The notes beneath the pieces are model-generated. The model was not told the DNA's origin, did not search any database, and was given only the letters and a program-made list of their open reading frames with translations. DNA of 64,000 nt. Source: Zea mays (taxonomy: Eukaryota; Streptophyta; Magnoliopsida; Poales; Poaceae). Location: contig NC_050099.1 of NCBI RefSeq assembly GCF_902167145.1, positions 9,438,434-9,502,433 on the forward strand. The letters are read 5' to 3'. Shown one piece after another: positions 44,245 through 55,391 of this stretch (positions within the stretch are counted from its first letter, which is position 1; each line of letters opens with the position of its first letter). The position numbers and the translations under genes are program-made.

Positions 44245-47200
44245 AAGGCAAAAAAAGAAGAGAAAGTATATTACTCTATATTTATATGTGTTACCCATGT
44301 TTATCATTCCCCGTGAACACATTACTTACACAAATACATAATTAACAAAGAAATACCCAAAGATAATACATGCATCATGCTGGGGTTTTTGTTTGTTTGT
44401 GCATTTAAATGTTCATAACAATAGAAACACTACAAATCAAAACATAATGAGAAAGAAATAGAATTGAAACCCAAAAGGTAATTATGATTTGGAAATGAAA
44501 ATGGGAAGAAGGAAAAGAATATAAATATGAAGGAAATTTATATATTCCCAAAAGTAGTATTTCAAAAGTCACCATAAAAGTTGGGGATAAAGTTTGCACA
44601 AAGGTTTAAATTAAATCTAAACTTAAATTGAATCTGAAAAAAAGAGAAAAGGAAATAGAAAATAAAAGGGGGGAAACCTCAGCTGGGCCGCAGATCAGCA
44701 TTTTGGCCCACAGCTGCTTTCCTCCGCGTGGCCTAGATCGGCCTTCCACCGCGCATGTCATCAGCGCCACTGACTGGTGGGCCCCGGTCGCCAGCCACTC
44801 GGGTCTTCCCACCTACGCCAGTCGGTCTCTGTTGCGTGGGGCCGGGCGGTCAGCCGTTTCATCGCCGTTACAACGATCCTGCAAAAACGGCGCTGCACGA
44901 ACGGAATCCTCCGTCCCGTCCGCGGTCGGTATGGCCCTTGCGCCTCAGCCATAAGACCCCACGGCATCCCCGCCCTGTCAGGCCCTAGGCCTCGCGAAGC
45001 CGAGTCAAGAACCTTCGCCGCCCCATACTTACTCCCTGCGCGTCGTCCGTCCTTCTCGCGAAGCAAACCACCGAGCTCACCTCCGCCGCCGCTGTCGAAC
45101 TCGCGAATTGTGGGTGCTATGAAATCCGGGGAGCACCCTGGTGCTGCACCGTGACCATAGAAGCTTTGACCGCCGTCAATTTTCCCCGCTGGTGTCCTAC
45201 GCAAGCTTAATTTCTCGCCGGACTTCCTCCCCCGTCGTGGAGTCGCTGTGCCTCGTGGATTGGCCCTCTGCGCTACAATTGTTCTGATACGACTGCCCAA
45301 TCTTACTCGTTGTCATCCCTACATCGCGTAGAAGGAAACGAATTGGTAGCTTGGGCATTTGTTCACCGGTTTGGGCCATCTCCGGCGAGATCTCCGCCGC
45401 GGCTGGGATAGCGCCACCGCGCGCCTGACCAGAGCTGGGTAGGGTGAATTGAGATCGTTGGATTCGGGCCTGACGGTTGGGATTAGAGTTGGCGTACCCT
45501 TTCGCCACAAGTAGTGGTGACCGTTGATCTAGATCCGAGGGCTGCGGCGAGATCTCGGCTACATTATATCCATACCGTTGGATTTAGATCCAAGGGCCAC
45601 GATCGCTTACCGCTTCATTAGAATGTTGATCTGATCCGGGCCGTCCATGTTTGATCTGGCGGCCCACAACATCGGATACCCCTTCGTGGCGCGCGTTTTG
45701 TAAAAGAGACCCTGGGAAATAGGGAAATCAACCCGCAATACTGCAAATAGTGTTCTGAGTCTTGAAATAACTTGCACCGTAGCCCCTGACTTCCCTGGTA
45801 ATTGAGGCCTAGTCCGGAGTATTATAAAACCCGAGAAATTGAATTATAAAAGGATTTTTAATGTGAAAATAAACGCTAGGAGTATTTAATTCATAGAAAA
45901 TTCATATGAACTCCAAATCACTCCATTCCAGTTTCTAAATTTTTGTAATATTATTCTCTACCACCTAGAGTCTCTGTTTGACGTGAAAACAGTAAGAAAA
46001 TTAATTCCTCACTTAATCCATTTTAAACACATAAAACCTTTGAAAATTCATATCTTAAAATCTATAACTCCAAAAATTATGATTTCTGTTCCTAGGATTT
46101 TATTTTAATGTGTAGATTATTATTGTGTATTTTGTTTACATGTTTGGTGTGATGTTAATTTTCTCTATATACTGTTCTTGTTTGTATTGTGGTGAGTAGA
46201 AGAACCCGTGACTGAGGATCCTGGTGAGCAGCAAATAGAAGTAGCTGAGCAGGAGCTCACTGAAGGCAAGTTGTGCCCTTGACCACTTTTTACCTAATAA
46301 TGCTCTTTAATATCATTTATTCATGCATAGGTTAATTTTGATGGGACCCGATAGGTCACCCTAGATTGTTTATCTCATTACCTTGTTTACCCCTGAATCA
46401 CTTGGGTAGTTTGCTATTGCTTTACATGGTTTTGGGATAATCATTTATTATATCTATGTTCCAATTCTTTTGTTATTCTATTTATGTTCATGTCAAGATC
46501 ATTAATGTTAATTGGAACATAGAGCTTAACTTGAGAAACACGTGCCACCATAAGGGTTTAATGGGATGCCCTTGGCTGACTAATTAGGAATGCTAGTGGA
46601 AGACTACCTTACCCGAAAGGGGCAAGGGCAGTAGGGGAGTTGCATGCACGGAGGTTCCCGGGTTGATTTTGCTGCGATGGCGGTCAGACGGCGGATTCTT
46701 GCAAGTGCTCTTCCCATAAACTGTAGCGGGTTTTCAGAAGCTAGTGGAACTTTGTAAAGGCCTTGTAGTGTTGCCCTGCCTCGCCTCCTAGGTAGAGGTG
46801 TATGGGAGTCGCGATCCATTAGCAGATGGGTAACATGACTTGTGGGTAAAGGGTACAACCTCTGCAGAGTGTAAAACTGGTATACTAGCCGAGCTCACGG
46901 TCATGAACAGCTCAGGACTCTCTGATGATTAAATTATGGAACTTAAATTCAATTTGTCATTCGCATATGCATGGGATTATTATTAATTTTGTCCTATTAC
47001 TTTACTTAAGGTTTGGTATTCACTTACATCTAGTAACTGCTAATAAAATTTTACCAACTACTTAAAAGCAATGCTGAGCTTTAACCCCTGTCATCGATTA
47101 GCCTTACACATCACATGAACTCCCACCTTTGTGAGTTCATGTCCACTGGTTCCCCACAACTTGTTGAGCTATGATCATGTGTGAGCTCACCCTTGCTGTC

Positions 47201-47478
47201 TCACACCCCCCCACAGGAGAAGAACAGGTGGTTCAGGAGGAGCCACAAGGCGAGGAGTTTGATCTGATCTAGGTGGCGTTTCTCAGTTGACATTGGCGCC
47301 AACGACGATCCTTACTTCGTTCTATTTTTATCTTTTATTTTGTAATAAGACTTCCGCTATGTAATAATACTCTGATTATTGTGACATTTATCTCTATACA
47401 CTCTGTTATTATATATGTTGTCTTATTGGCGCATGTATGAGATGCATCTAGCTTTGTTCCTTAAAGTCAGGTGTGACA
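44224..47478 (+). repeat. 3' LTR of Element VI
   Basis: This is the partner of 35828-39113 with the same termini. It shares the GC-rich block, the exon-like blocks (46200-46265 and 47217-47272, both identical to the 5' LTR) and the donor GAAG|GCAAGT. It is followed by the ATATC duplication and then the gag/protease half of Element V. Confidence 0.95.
46200..47272 (+). other. Putative split mini-ORF in 3' LTR of Element VI
   Basis: Block A (66 nt) and block B (56 nt) are unchanged relative to the 5' LTR, although the surrounding LTR has accumulated differences. The two blocks are short, so identity alone is weak evidence of selection. Confidence 0.45.
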
Positions 47479-48881
47479 ATATCTTGGCCTTTCAGAACAA
47501 TCATATTAGTAGGAAAGTCCCATTCAGCCAATGTTACGGGCACTTGGAAAGCCACTTCTTTAGTAAATATTTGTCCCCCAAGCGAATGAATTTTAAACCC
47601 TTCCCTTGATTCATGGTATGGAGTGCAATGTTGCTCCACAAATTTCTTGCTTATGAACGTATGCGAAGCACCAGAATAAAAAAGAATAATTGTGGGGTGA
47701 TTGGCCACTAGAAACATACCCATCATAACCGGTTCGCCTTCCGGTGTTGTGGCCACTTGAGTATTATAAATCTGTCCCGTTTTACTTGTATTTTTGCCTG
47801 CGGTATTGTTTGCCGCATTTCCCTTTCCTTGAGCGGAATTCCCAGAACTCTGCTGATTACTTGATCAATTCTGCTTCAGGTATGGATAGTCCTTGATAAA
47901 GTGTCCGGACTTTCCACAGTTGAAACAGCCAGTTGAAGAGCTTGGGAGGGTAGGGAAACGAGTACCCGTGGCACCCGGCTGAGTGGTTGAAGTGGGGGCA
48001 GCGGCGGGGCGAATGAAGACCGGTTGCTTGAAAGGGTAGGAGGGTGGACGCGGTGAAGAGCGATTTGGATTAAAAGGTCGGATTACCAACCTTTGTCTTT
48101 TCTCAGACCCCTGACTGGGCCTGCCGCCTCTGTAACCCTTTGATTTTTCCGAGCCTGCATATTTTGCTTCGACTGCTAGTGCAGTACTAATAGCCCTTCC
48201 GTAGGAAAGATCAATGCAGGTGGCCATCTTCCTTTGCATTCGATCATTAAGGCCTCTCATGAAGCAATTCCTCTTCTTTAAATCCGTGTTGACTTGATTG
48301 ATAGCATATTGGGACAGGTGATTCAATTTGTTGAGATACTGAGTGACAGTATCCCCACCCTATTTCAGATTCATAAACTCCTCCTGTTTCATGTGGAGCA
48401 CCCTTTCAGGTATATAGTGCTCCCGGAAAGCCAACTTGAACTCATCCCAAGTTATTTGATGACCAGCCGGTTGAACAGCTACAAAATTTCCCCACTAGGT
48501 GCTGGCAGGGCCACGCAATTGTTGTGCTGTGAATAGGGGCTTTTGAGTCTCCGTACATCGGAGAAGCCCGAAGTTCTGTTCGATAACGCGGATCCACTCA
48601 TCCGCTTCTAGAGGATCTTCTGCCTTGACAAACAAATGGGGGACGTGTCTCTGAGAAATCTAGATATGATGTCTCACGGGGCCTTGCTGATACGCTCGCC
48701 CGCCTTGTTGCTGCATTTGTTGTCCCGCCATTTCCCGCAGAAAGCGGGTGTTATCAGCTATAGCGTTAACCAAGGCAGCGATGGCCTCAGCTAATGTTGG
48801 AGGTACTGGGGGTGGGTTCGGAGTTGTTTCCCCCCCACGGGAGGTCCCTGCTCCATCCTGTTCATGAGTCTTGGAAGGCAT
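47479..48881 (-). pseudogene. gag: gag-protease pseudogene of Element V
   Basis: ATG 48881 opens MPSKTHEQDGAG. The capsid domain has AEDPLEADEWI, EFKLAFREHYIP and CFMRGLNDRM. The zinc knuckle reads CFNCGKSGHFIKDY: the last Cys is replaced by Tyr (47886-47888). The protease active site reads LFYSGAS, so the catalytic Asp is Tyr (47676-47678). Stops are TAG 48660, TAG 48495 (former Trp), TAG 48360 and TGA 47865. The frame is continuous with the pol remnant on the other side of Element VI once one ATATC copy is discounted. Both active-site losses would kill particle maturation and RNA binding regardless of the stops. Confidence 0.92.
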
Positions 48882-49093
48882 CTGAGGCAACAAACATTTA
48901 GAAGAATATAATATGCCAAAGAAAACCATCCATTTTACATTACTAAAAAGGGTAATGTTACAGACTCGAATTTTTACAACAGGATTACATTACCTATTAT
49001 ACAATACTACTACTTCTACACTATACTACTCTTGCTTCTTGTCACTCTTGGTAGCCTCGCTGTCGGGCGTAGGAGACCATTCATCAACCAACT

Positions 49094-49651
49094 TCATAGA
49101 GGGAGGGGGCCTAAAAGGTCCAGTTCACCACCAAAGGCTTCTCCCGCTATCCCTGAAGGTCCGACTTCTATCCCGACAGGACCCGCAGGTACGTTGGGGT
49201 GCAGTTGGGAATACAATACATGAACTTCTTCATGTAGTGTATTACAATACACTTGCAAGTGGTCTATGGCGGTGCTAAGCTCCTCCATGCAGGCTCGAGC
49301 TTTAGCTTCCTTGGCCCAAGCAAGCGAACGAGAGTTAACCGCCCAATCGAGCGCTAGATCTTGTTCCGCGAGCTGATCTTGCAGGTGGCGGATGTCTGTT
49401 CTTAATTCGTTTATTCTTTTACCATTCGTGACCCATATATTGTTCATGCGACGGAGCTCTGATCGAAGCTAATCAACTTGGGCTTCTAGATCCCCGATTG
49501 GATCGTTGCTACCACTGCTACTGTCTTCATGCCTCGGGGCAAGTTGATGGTGAGGTACGCCAATCGGCCCGGTAGACTTGCACGTGGTCTTTCTTGTGCG
49601 CGGCAGCATATCTCCATGAGGGGAAAATCTTATTAACATAGTTTTTAGCAT
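49094..49651 (-). pseudogene. ORF upstream of gag in Element V (ORF0, coiled coil)
   Basis: This lies between PBS (49846) and gag (48881), in the place of ORF0 of Element III. The frame can start at ATG 49651 or at the next Met (MLPRTRK). It is basic at first, has an SSSGSNDPIGDLEAQ stretch and is interrupted by TAG 49469 (former CAG in context). It then forms a heptad-rich helix (IRHLQDQLAEQDLALDW, LSTAIDHLQVYCNTL) and ends with a Gly/Pro-rich tail at 49094. The total is about 185 residues. I do not recognise the family. Sequence similarity to the Element III ORF0 is not obvious; the match is in position, length class and coiled coil. Confidence 0.55.
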
Positions 49652-49834
49652 GATGCATGTGTAATTACAGAATCAACCTTAGTTGATTCACACCTTCTAT
49701 ACATTGCACTCTAATATCTGGTCTTTAAATAAGTACTTCAGAAGGAAGCTAGATAAGTAAGAAAGAAATTTTCTAGATAAGTCTTTGAAAATTCTTTTTG
49801 AAAATGCCTCATAACATCTGCAGAAATGGGCTTA

Positions 49835-49846
49835 GCTCCGATACCA
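49835..49846 (-). other. Primer-binding site of Element V
   Basis: The minus strand reads TGGTATCGGAGC, identical to Elements III and VIII, two bases from the LTR edge at 49849. Confidence 0.92.
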
Positions 49847-49848
49847 GC

Positions 49849-51246
49849 TGTGACGGAACCTCCTAAGTCATTAGGCCCACCTACAGTTGTCCTTGTCCAA
49901 CGGACCTCAGGCAACCCTGCAGGTGCCGCTGAATCACTTGACAAGTTCGGTATCTGCTTTCTTTACCTTTCCCAAGAGCATTTCACCCGTCACGCAGACA
50001 TTATAACACATCGGAGATACGAAAATGCAGAAGCAATTACAATAACTTACCTTATATTAAAAGTAAGAAAGAGTTATAATATTACAGACCAGAAACAAAT
50101 ATAGGAGTGCTGAGTATTATTATTACAAACCATGGGAGGCAAAAACCCCTCCCGATAAGTATTAAACAAAAGTTTTACGAAGGATCCTTTCCTCCCGCAG
50201 CTTTAGTCTTGATTCTCTTCCTTTGGTACCACCATTGAACACAAGCAACAAAAGTTTGCCGCTTCTTCACCTAAAACAACATGGGACAGAGCCCTGAGTA
50301 TAGAATTACTCAGGAAGTCTTACCCGACTAAGAAAAGACTCTCAAGGGTATGCTGGCTAGAGGGAGTCAAGGTAAGGCTTATCAATAATCAATGACTCTG
50401 TTTGCATAAATGCTTACTAAGAGTGGATCCTTAAAAATCCAGTTTTATTTGTCAGGTTAAGTAAAAATTACCTATAGCTAGGGTTCTGTCTACTCTAATT
50501 CAATCACTTGACCTATACTAGCCAATTTCTTAACAAACCTTTATCTTCACTGGATTGCTACGTGTAAGTCAGTGACCAAGTCTTCATAATCGCGAGGTTA
50601 CGGCGATCCGAATTGATTATACTCAGTTGAGGATCTCTAATCTTACGACATATGTAGCACTTAACCCTTGCATATGTCAACTCGCCACCGGGGTTCTTAA
50701 GACCAGATCAGGTTCACGCCAACCGAGAGCACAGATACACCACCGTCCAGCCTCTTGCCACGGAGGGTACACGCTACTCTCGCCATCTCTCCACTCCCAT
50801 TGCATGTTATCTTATTCTGGTATTAGTTTGCCTGAGGCAAAGCTTACCCATGATGAGGCATGTGACCAGTTAAAGGGTTCTCGGTCAGTAGGCCTTCATC
50901 GACACGGTCCTTAATCGACTCAGACGGAGACACTATACCGAGACTCTCTTCTCGTGCAAGTCACCCTCCCGGTCTCAGCTTTAACATTTCAAACCCCAAA
51001 GTCTGGTACCTGGCAGAGGTACGTCTTTTCCGATGTTGAACCGATCATGGCCATGATGGATTCACCATCAAGTTTTATTTTTGAAAACATCCCACCCACT
51101 TTGAAGCATCATCTTTTGTGAAAACAAAATGTTTTATTTTTCTAAAGCAATACTAAGCATAATAAAAATCTTTTTGTAAAACAGGGTTTTATGAGGTAAT
51201 TAAATCCAAGGAAGGAAATGCAGGAATTGGTTTAGCACACAACTCC
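49849..51246 (-). repeat. 5' LTR of Element V, PBS-proximal part
   Basis: This starts TGTGACGGAACC and aligns closely with 28144-29550. It is interrupted at ACTCC (51242-51246), the target duplicated by Element VII. Block B of the split mini-ORF lies at 50270-50203. Confidence 0.93.
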
Positions 51247-51915
51247 TGTTGGTCACTTGTTCTCAAATGCTATGAATCAAGAACAAGGCAACATAAAATG
51301 TTAAATATTAATGCCCTTCATCCTTCGAAACATTATTTCCCTTAGGATATAATGATCTTCAGACGAAGGTCATGAAAGACATACCTTCAAATATCGAAGG
51401 TAAGATGGTAATAGAAGAAGTGTGTAAAATACAAAAGATGACATAAATGATCATATAGCATTATAAATTTATCTCCATTATATTATCATGAGAAAATAAA
51501 AACAATATTGAATTACATTTGATAACTTCGACTTGATAGATAGCAAAGGTACGAGCGTGATGCAAAAGCAAATGCCCAGTCAGCCCCCAGAGTACAGGGG
51601 CACTGTTCATCTATTTATAGGCTTGGGACGCAGCCCATGTGAAATTACATTCATGCCCTTTACATTTGCTAATGACTATAATGTAACTCATCGGGGTCTA
51701 AATAGCCTTTTCCCTTTTAAGTCGGTTCCCTTTCCTGCTGTCATGCCGAAGCTCCCTTGCGCGTAGCTTCGGCGTTGCATCAATCTTTGTACTATTCGTG
51801 CTTCTCCCACTATGGTTCTGATTCGAATCCAAAGGTACCTGTTCATGTATTACAACTCCGGAAACATTGTTAAATCATGTTTTTGAGAACCTTCGAAAGG
51901 TGAAGGCCCCCAACA
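51247..51915 (-). repeat. 3' LTR of Element VII (669 bp)
   Basis: It runs from TGTTGGTCAC to CCCCCAACA, matching 58055-58724 with few differences. It carries the minus-strand TATA box at 51611-51620. Confidence 0.95.
51611..51620 (-). promoter_or_regulatory. TATA box in 3' LTR of Element VII
   Basis: The minus strand reads CTATAAATAG. The same sequence in the 5' LTR (58420-58429) would drive the element's genomic transcript. Confidence 0.7.
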
Positions 51916-52070
51916 GTAGCCCCTCGCAAGGTTAATTTGTTAGAATAACGAATTCAGATTGCGATATGGATGAAGGCCCTAAGCCGAAGGTCCCAAAAAA
52001 CACCTTCCCTTTGCTAGAATAGCAACAGTCAATGACAGTCGGGGCCCTCCAACTTGGAGCGCGCTGGGCA

Positions 52071-52078
52071 TATAAATA
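52071..52078 (+). promoter_or_regulatory. TATA box of the antisense gene in Element VII
   Basis: TATAAATA occurs 151 bp upstream of the plus-strand ATG at 52229, just inside the 3' LTR boundary. Its position suggests that the antisense gene has its own promoter and is not read from the LTR. Confidence 0.6.
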
Positions 52079-52228
52079 AGAACTCACCCCGAGCACATTT
52101 GGTACGTTACTTGCCTCCTGCTTTGCTATGTTCAATTTCATAGCTCTTGCTTACTAACAGTTGCTTAGTTTCTTAGATTTTCTAAGCTTCGGTTCTAAGG
52201 ACACATTTTCGCTATTTCCGAAGAAGAG

Positions 52229-55200
52229 ATGTATCAAGACAAAGAGGTTGCTACTGAGACGAAGCTGAGCGAGGAGGAGAAGCTCCTTGAGGAGAAGACT
52301 GCTGGATTTAATGAGTCAATTGCAACAACAAACACAGAGAAGATAACTAAAGAGATATTAGAAGGCTTGTCTGAAGATACTGATGATAGCAACAGCTATG
52401 ATATGGAAAGTGGAGGCGAAGACTCGGAAGATCGTCCTTGGCGACCAAGTCACACAGTCTTCGGGAAATCAACTATCAAACAGAGTCATCTTGATAATAT
52501 GAGAGGAAGGTACTTTCGAGATATTTCTATTGTGAGGGCTGACGTAGACAGGGTCATTCCTGCTCCCGAAGAAAATGAAGTTGTGATCTTTCGAAGCTTC
52601 TTCAAAGCCAGACTTTGGTTCCCGTTGAGTATATTTGTGGTTGAGGTTTTGAAGACATACGAGATCTACCTTCATCAGATTACTCCCGAAGCGATTATTA
52701 GGATGGGGATTTTCATCTGGGCTGTGAAAATCAAGGTCTGGAGCAAAGCGCAATATGTTTTTGTGGTATGCACGAGCTCTCGTATGAGACGAAGGCCTGG
52801 GGTAAAGAACAATATCACAACAATTTCGTCTGCTACAGCTTTGTTGCCTGCTCCGGCGCAAGTTACCCAGTGCCAACATTCCGGAAGAGGTGGCCCGGAG
52901 ACTGGATGAAAGAATGGTTCTATGTAAAGAATGATTTAAAGGTGAGAGAAGATATTAAAGAGATCATCATGCGCCCCATTTGGTCCTGCTTCGGCCTCCG
53001 GAAGCTGAAGGTTGAAATTGACGAGGCAGCCGAAGCATGCCGAAGGGCTTTCAGCACATTTTGCTCTTTTGTTGGGACAAGGGACTTGCTTCAAGAGCAT
53101 ATAGCCTTCAGAATATGGCCACTGATAGACAGCTGGGAAATGCCAAGGGAAACCATCACTAACCCTAGCGAAGGTGGTTTGGTTCGATTGAAATATACTT
53201 TCAGGTTTGGAGACCAATTTATCGAACTAGACGATGACTGGCTGAATTGTGTTGAAAATACTAGTGATGAACTACTTGCAGCATACTCCAAGACTGAAGA
53301 TAACGCACTATCTGCGGCCTTCGGGAGCCGAAAAAAGAAAAGGCTAAATAGAGTTTTTGATGCTATCGTATTTGTGTACCCTGACTATCGCTACCTTCCA
53401 TGGGGGCAGAAAAGAAAGGGTGCAACCTCTGGGAAGGCTGCTGCTTCGGCTACCTCAAGCGAGCCGGCACCGAAGAGGAAAAAGTTGAAGGTCCTTACTC
53501 ACCGACAGCGCTACATTGAACCGGCCATGGTGCCTGAATTTGGTGGTGAGACTCCTTCAGCTATTGAAGCCAAAGAACCTACTCTTACTCAGAGGATTGA
53601 AGAGCCAGCTGCAATGCCGAAGACTGAAAAAAATGAAGAACCAAGAGTCAAAGAGATGAAAACATTAGAAGTTCTAAGCCCTTCGGCAGGAGTGGAGGTG
53701 TCGAAGACACAAAAAGGTCTGGCAGCGACCCCCAAGAGAAAAAGGATGGCTAGTGTACTAGATGTGCTGGAGACAATAAAAACTTCAAGCTCTACTCTAG
53801 TGAAAATTGCCAAGGCTTCGAAGGCGCAGATTGAAATCGGGGCAAAGGTAACCGAAGTCGAAGCTACAATGAGCCAGGCCAATGCCGAAGCTAGGCCTTC
53901 AGAGCCCGTCAAGGAGAAATCCTCGGAAACTGGAGAAAAGGCGGCAGGAGAAGAAGCTATAAAACAGATTTTGCTTGAAAAAGCTGTTGCACCTACTCCT
54001 AAAGCGTCTTCCGAAGTCCTTGATTATATTATTCGACATGCTTCGGGAAAAAGATTATCTGAAGAAGAAATTTTTGAAGCTAAACACTATGCCCGAGAAC
54101 TGAAGTACCCGAAAGAGGCCTTAGTGTTTAATGGCACAGATGAAGAAGACTTCTTGTACTGCCTCCCAGAGAACAAAGAATTATCTGTCTGCCGGGAGAT
54201 GGCCAGAAGTATGGGGTTCCCGAAGCTTGAAGCTGGCCTCTGCGCCATGACGAAGGAGGATCTTGCGGATAGCCTTGCATATAACAGCCTTAAGGTACAA
54301 AAGTTGTGTATTTGGAAGTTTATGAACTTCTGAATTATTCTTTTGTTCTTATATTAACCCATTCATTTTTTCATATATGGTTTAATACTTAGCAACGCCT
54401 TAAGGGCGCAAAAGAATGCCGAAGACGAGAGTTGCACTATTGCTCTCAACAACCTTCGAACAGAGGTAATCAAACTGAGGAACGAAGCTTTGGAGAAAGA
54501 CAAAATTCTACTTACATTGTTGGACAAAGTAAAGGGGGATGAAGCTAACTTCAAGGCTCAATTTGAAATCCAAAGGAATGAGATTGAAAACCTTCAAAAA
54601 CAACTGGCCGAAGCCAAATTGAAATGTGCTATTGCCGAAGCTGACCGAGATGCCAGTGAGTACTAGAAATTTTTTTTCAAAAAAACAGTTGTAGAGCTTC
54701 GCTCGTCGAAAGAAAGATGTTTTGAAAAATCTGTAGAATGCGTCAAAAAGATAAAAACTAGCTTCGCCAATGTGGGCGCATATTCAAGCAAAGACAACTT
54801 CATAAGAGGCGACCCTGAGGGCGTAATTGAGTGGATCAGCAGCAAAGCCGAAGCTTTTGAAGAAATTCTGAGCGACCGAGCGCGTTCTCTGGTGCGAGGG
54901 GAGTTGCAGCTATTTTGGAGAAAGCAGGGTGCGATCATGTTAAAACTTTGGTCCCGGTCGAAGCTGCTTTATCTATTGATGATACGAAGGACCCCTCGGC
55001 CGAAGCAAGCTTAATAGGTGGAAAAATTTTCACTGATATTTGGGAAAATGGCGGCCGAGGAATGGCGCATGAAATAATGAAAAAGAGTGAAAAAGACATT
55101 CATGACGTTCAAGAAGCAACAAAAGCAGCTAAAAAGGCTGCGGAACTTGAAAAACGGATAGGTATTACTTAATGGCTTTTAACTTTATTGCTTATTTTTG

Positions 55201-55391
55201 TGATTTCGAACTAATTTATATATTCTATTGCAGCTGAACTATCTCCTCCCCCAGAGCCCTTCGACCCGCTGGCCGACCTAGAGACAAAGAAGTCAGTAGA
55301 AATTATTAATATGGCCAAAGCTATTGTGGACGAAGTTGTCACGAAATTATTAACCGAAGCTGCAGAAGAAGTCCTGAAGGAAAAAGAATAG
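52229..55391 (+). pseudogene. Antisense ORF of Element VII (putative gypsy-type transposon protein, split by introns)
   Basis: ATG 52229 opens an acidic N-terminus (SEDTDDSNSYDMESG). The core RLWFPLSIFVVEVLKTYEI with ITPEAIIRMGIF resembles the plant domain catalogued as putative gypsy-type transposon (Pfam Transposase_28, from memory; not a demonstrated transposase). One indel near 52728 (GTGAAAATC) shifts the frame into the long part from 52768 to 54300, which has WMKEWFYVKNDL and a Lys/Glu/Ala-rich linker. A putative intron follows (donor AAG|GTACAA at 54295; acceptor ACTTAG at 54392). After it comes a coiled coil (NEIENLQKQLAEAKLK), with a TAG near 54664 and a shift near 54900. A second intron (GATAG|GTATTA to ATTGCAG, about 55163-55232) precedes a final exon ending at TAG 55389-55391. 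Its function is unknown. Confidence 0.8.

Larger units (their letters stand above)
35828..47478 (+). mobile_element. Element VI: full-length chromovirus, plus strand, inactive
   Basis: This 11.65-kb element is bounded by ATATC duplications (35823-35827 and 47479-47483) and lies inside the pol gene of Element V in the opposite orientation. It has LTRs of 3,286 and 3,255 bp, a perfect tRNA-Met PBS, one continuous gag-pol frame from 39590 that runs into the 3' LTR, and a polypurine tract at 44209-44223. About eleven in-frame stops and one frameshift inactivate it. The LTRs differ only by scattered substitutions, a poly-G length change and a 13-bp indel near 37278, so it is younger than Element V. 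Confidence 0.96.

Noticed and set aside
44761..45300. 179-codon minus-strand frame in the 3' LTR of Element VI
   Set aside because: It lies in the GC-rich U3/R block, is antisense to the element and is not preserved in the 5' LTR copy at 36300-36900.
52229..55391. Antisense gene of Element VII as a functional transposase
   Set aside because: The family name contains 'transposase' or 'transposon' by history only. No catalytic triad is visible, and the gene is broken.
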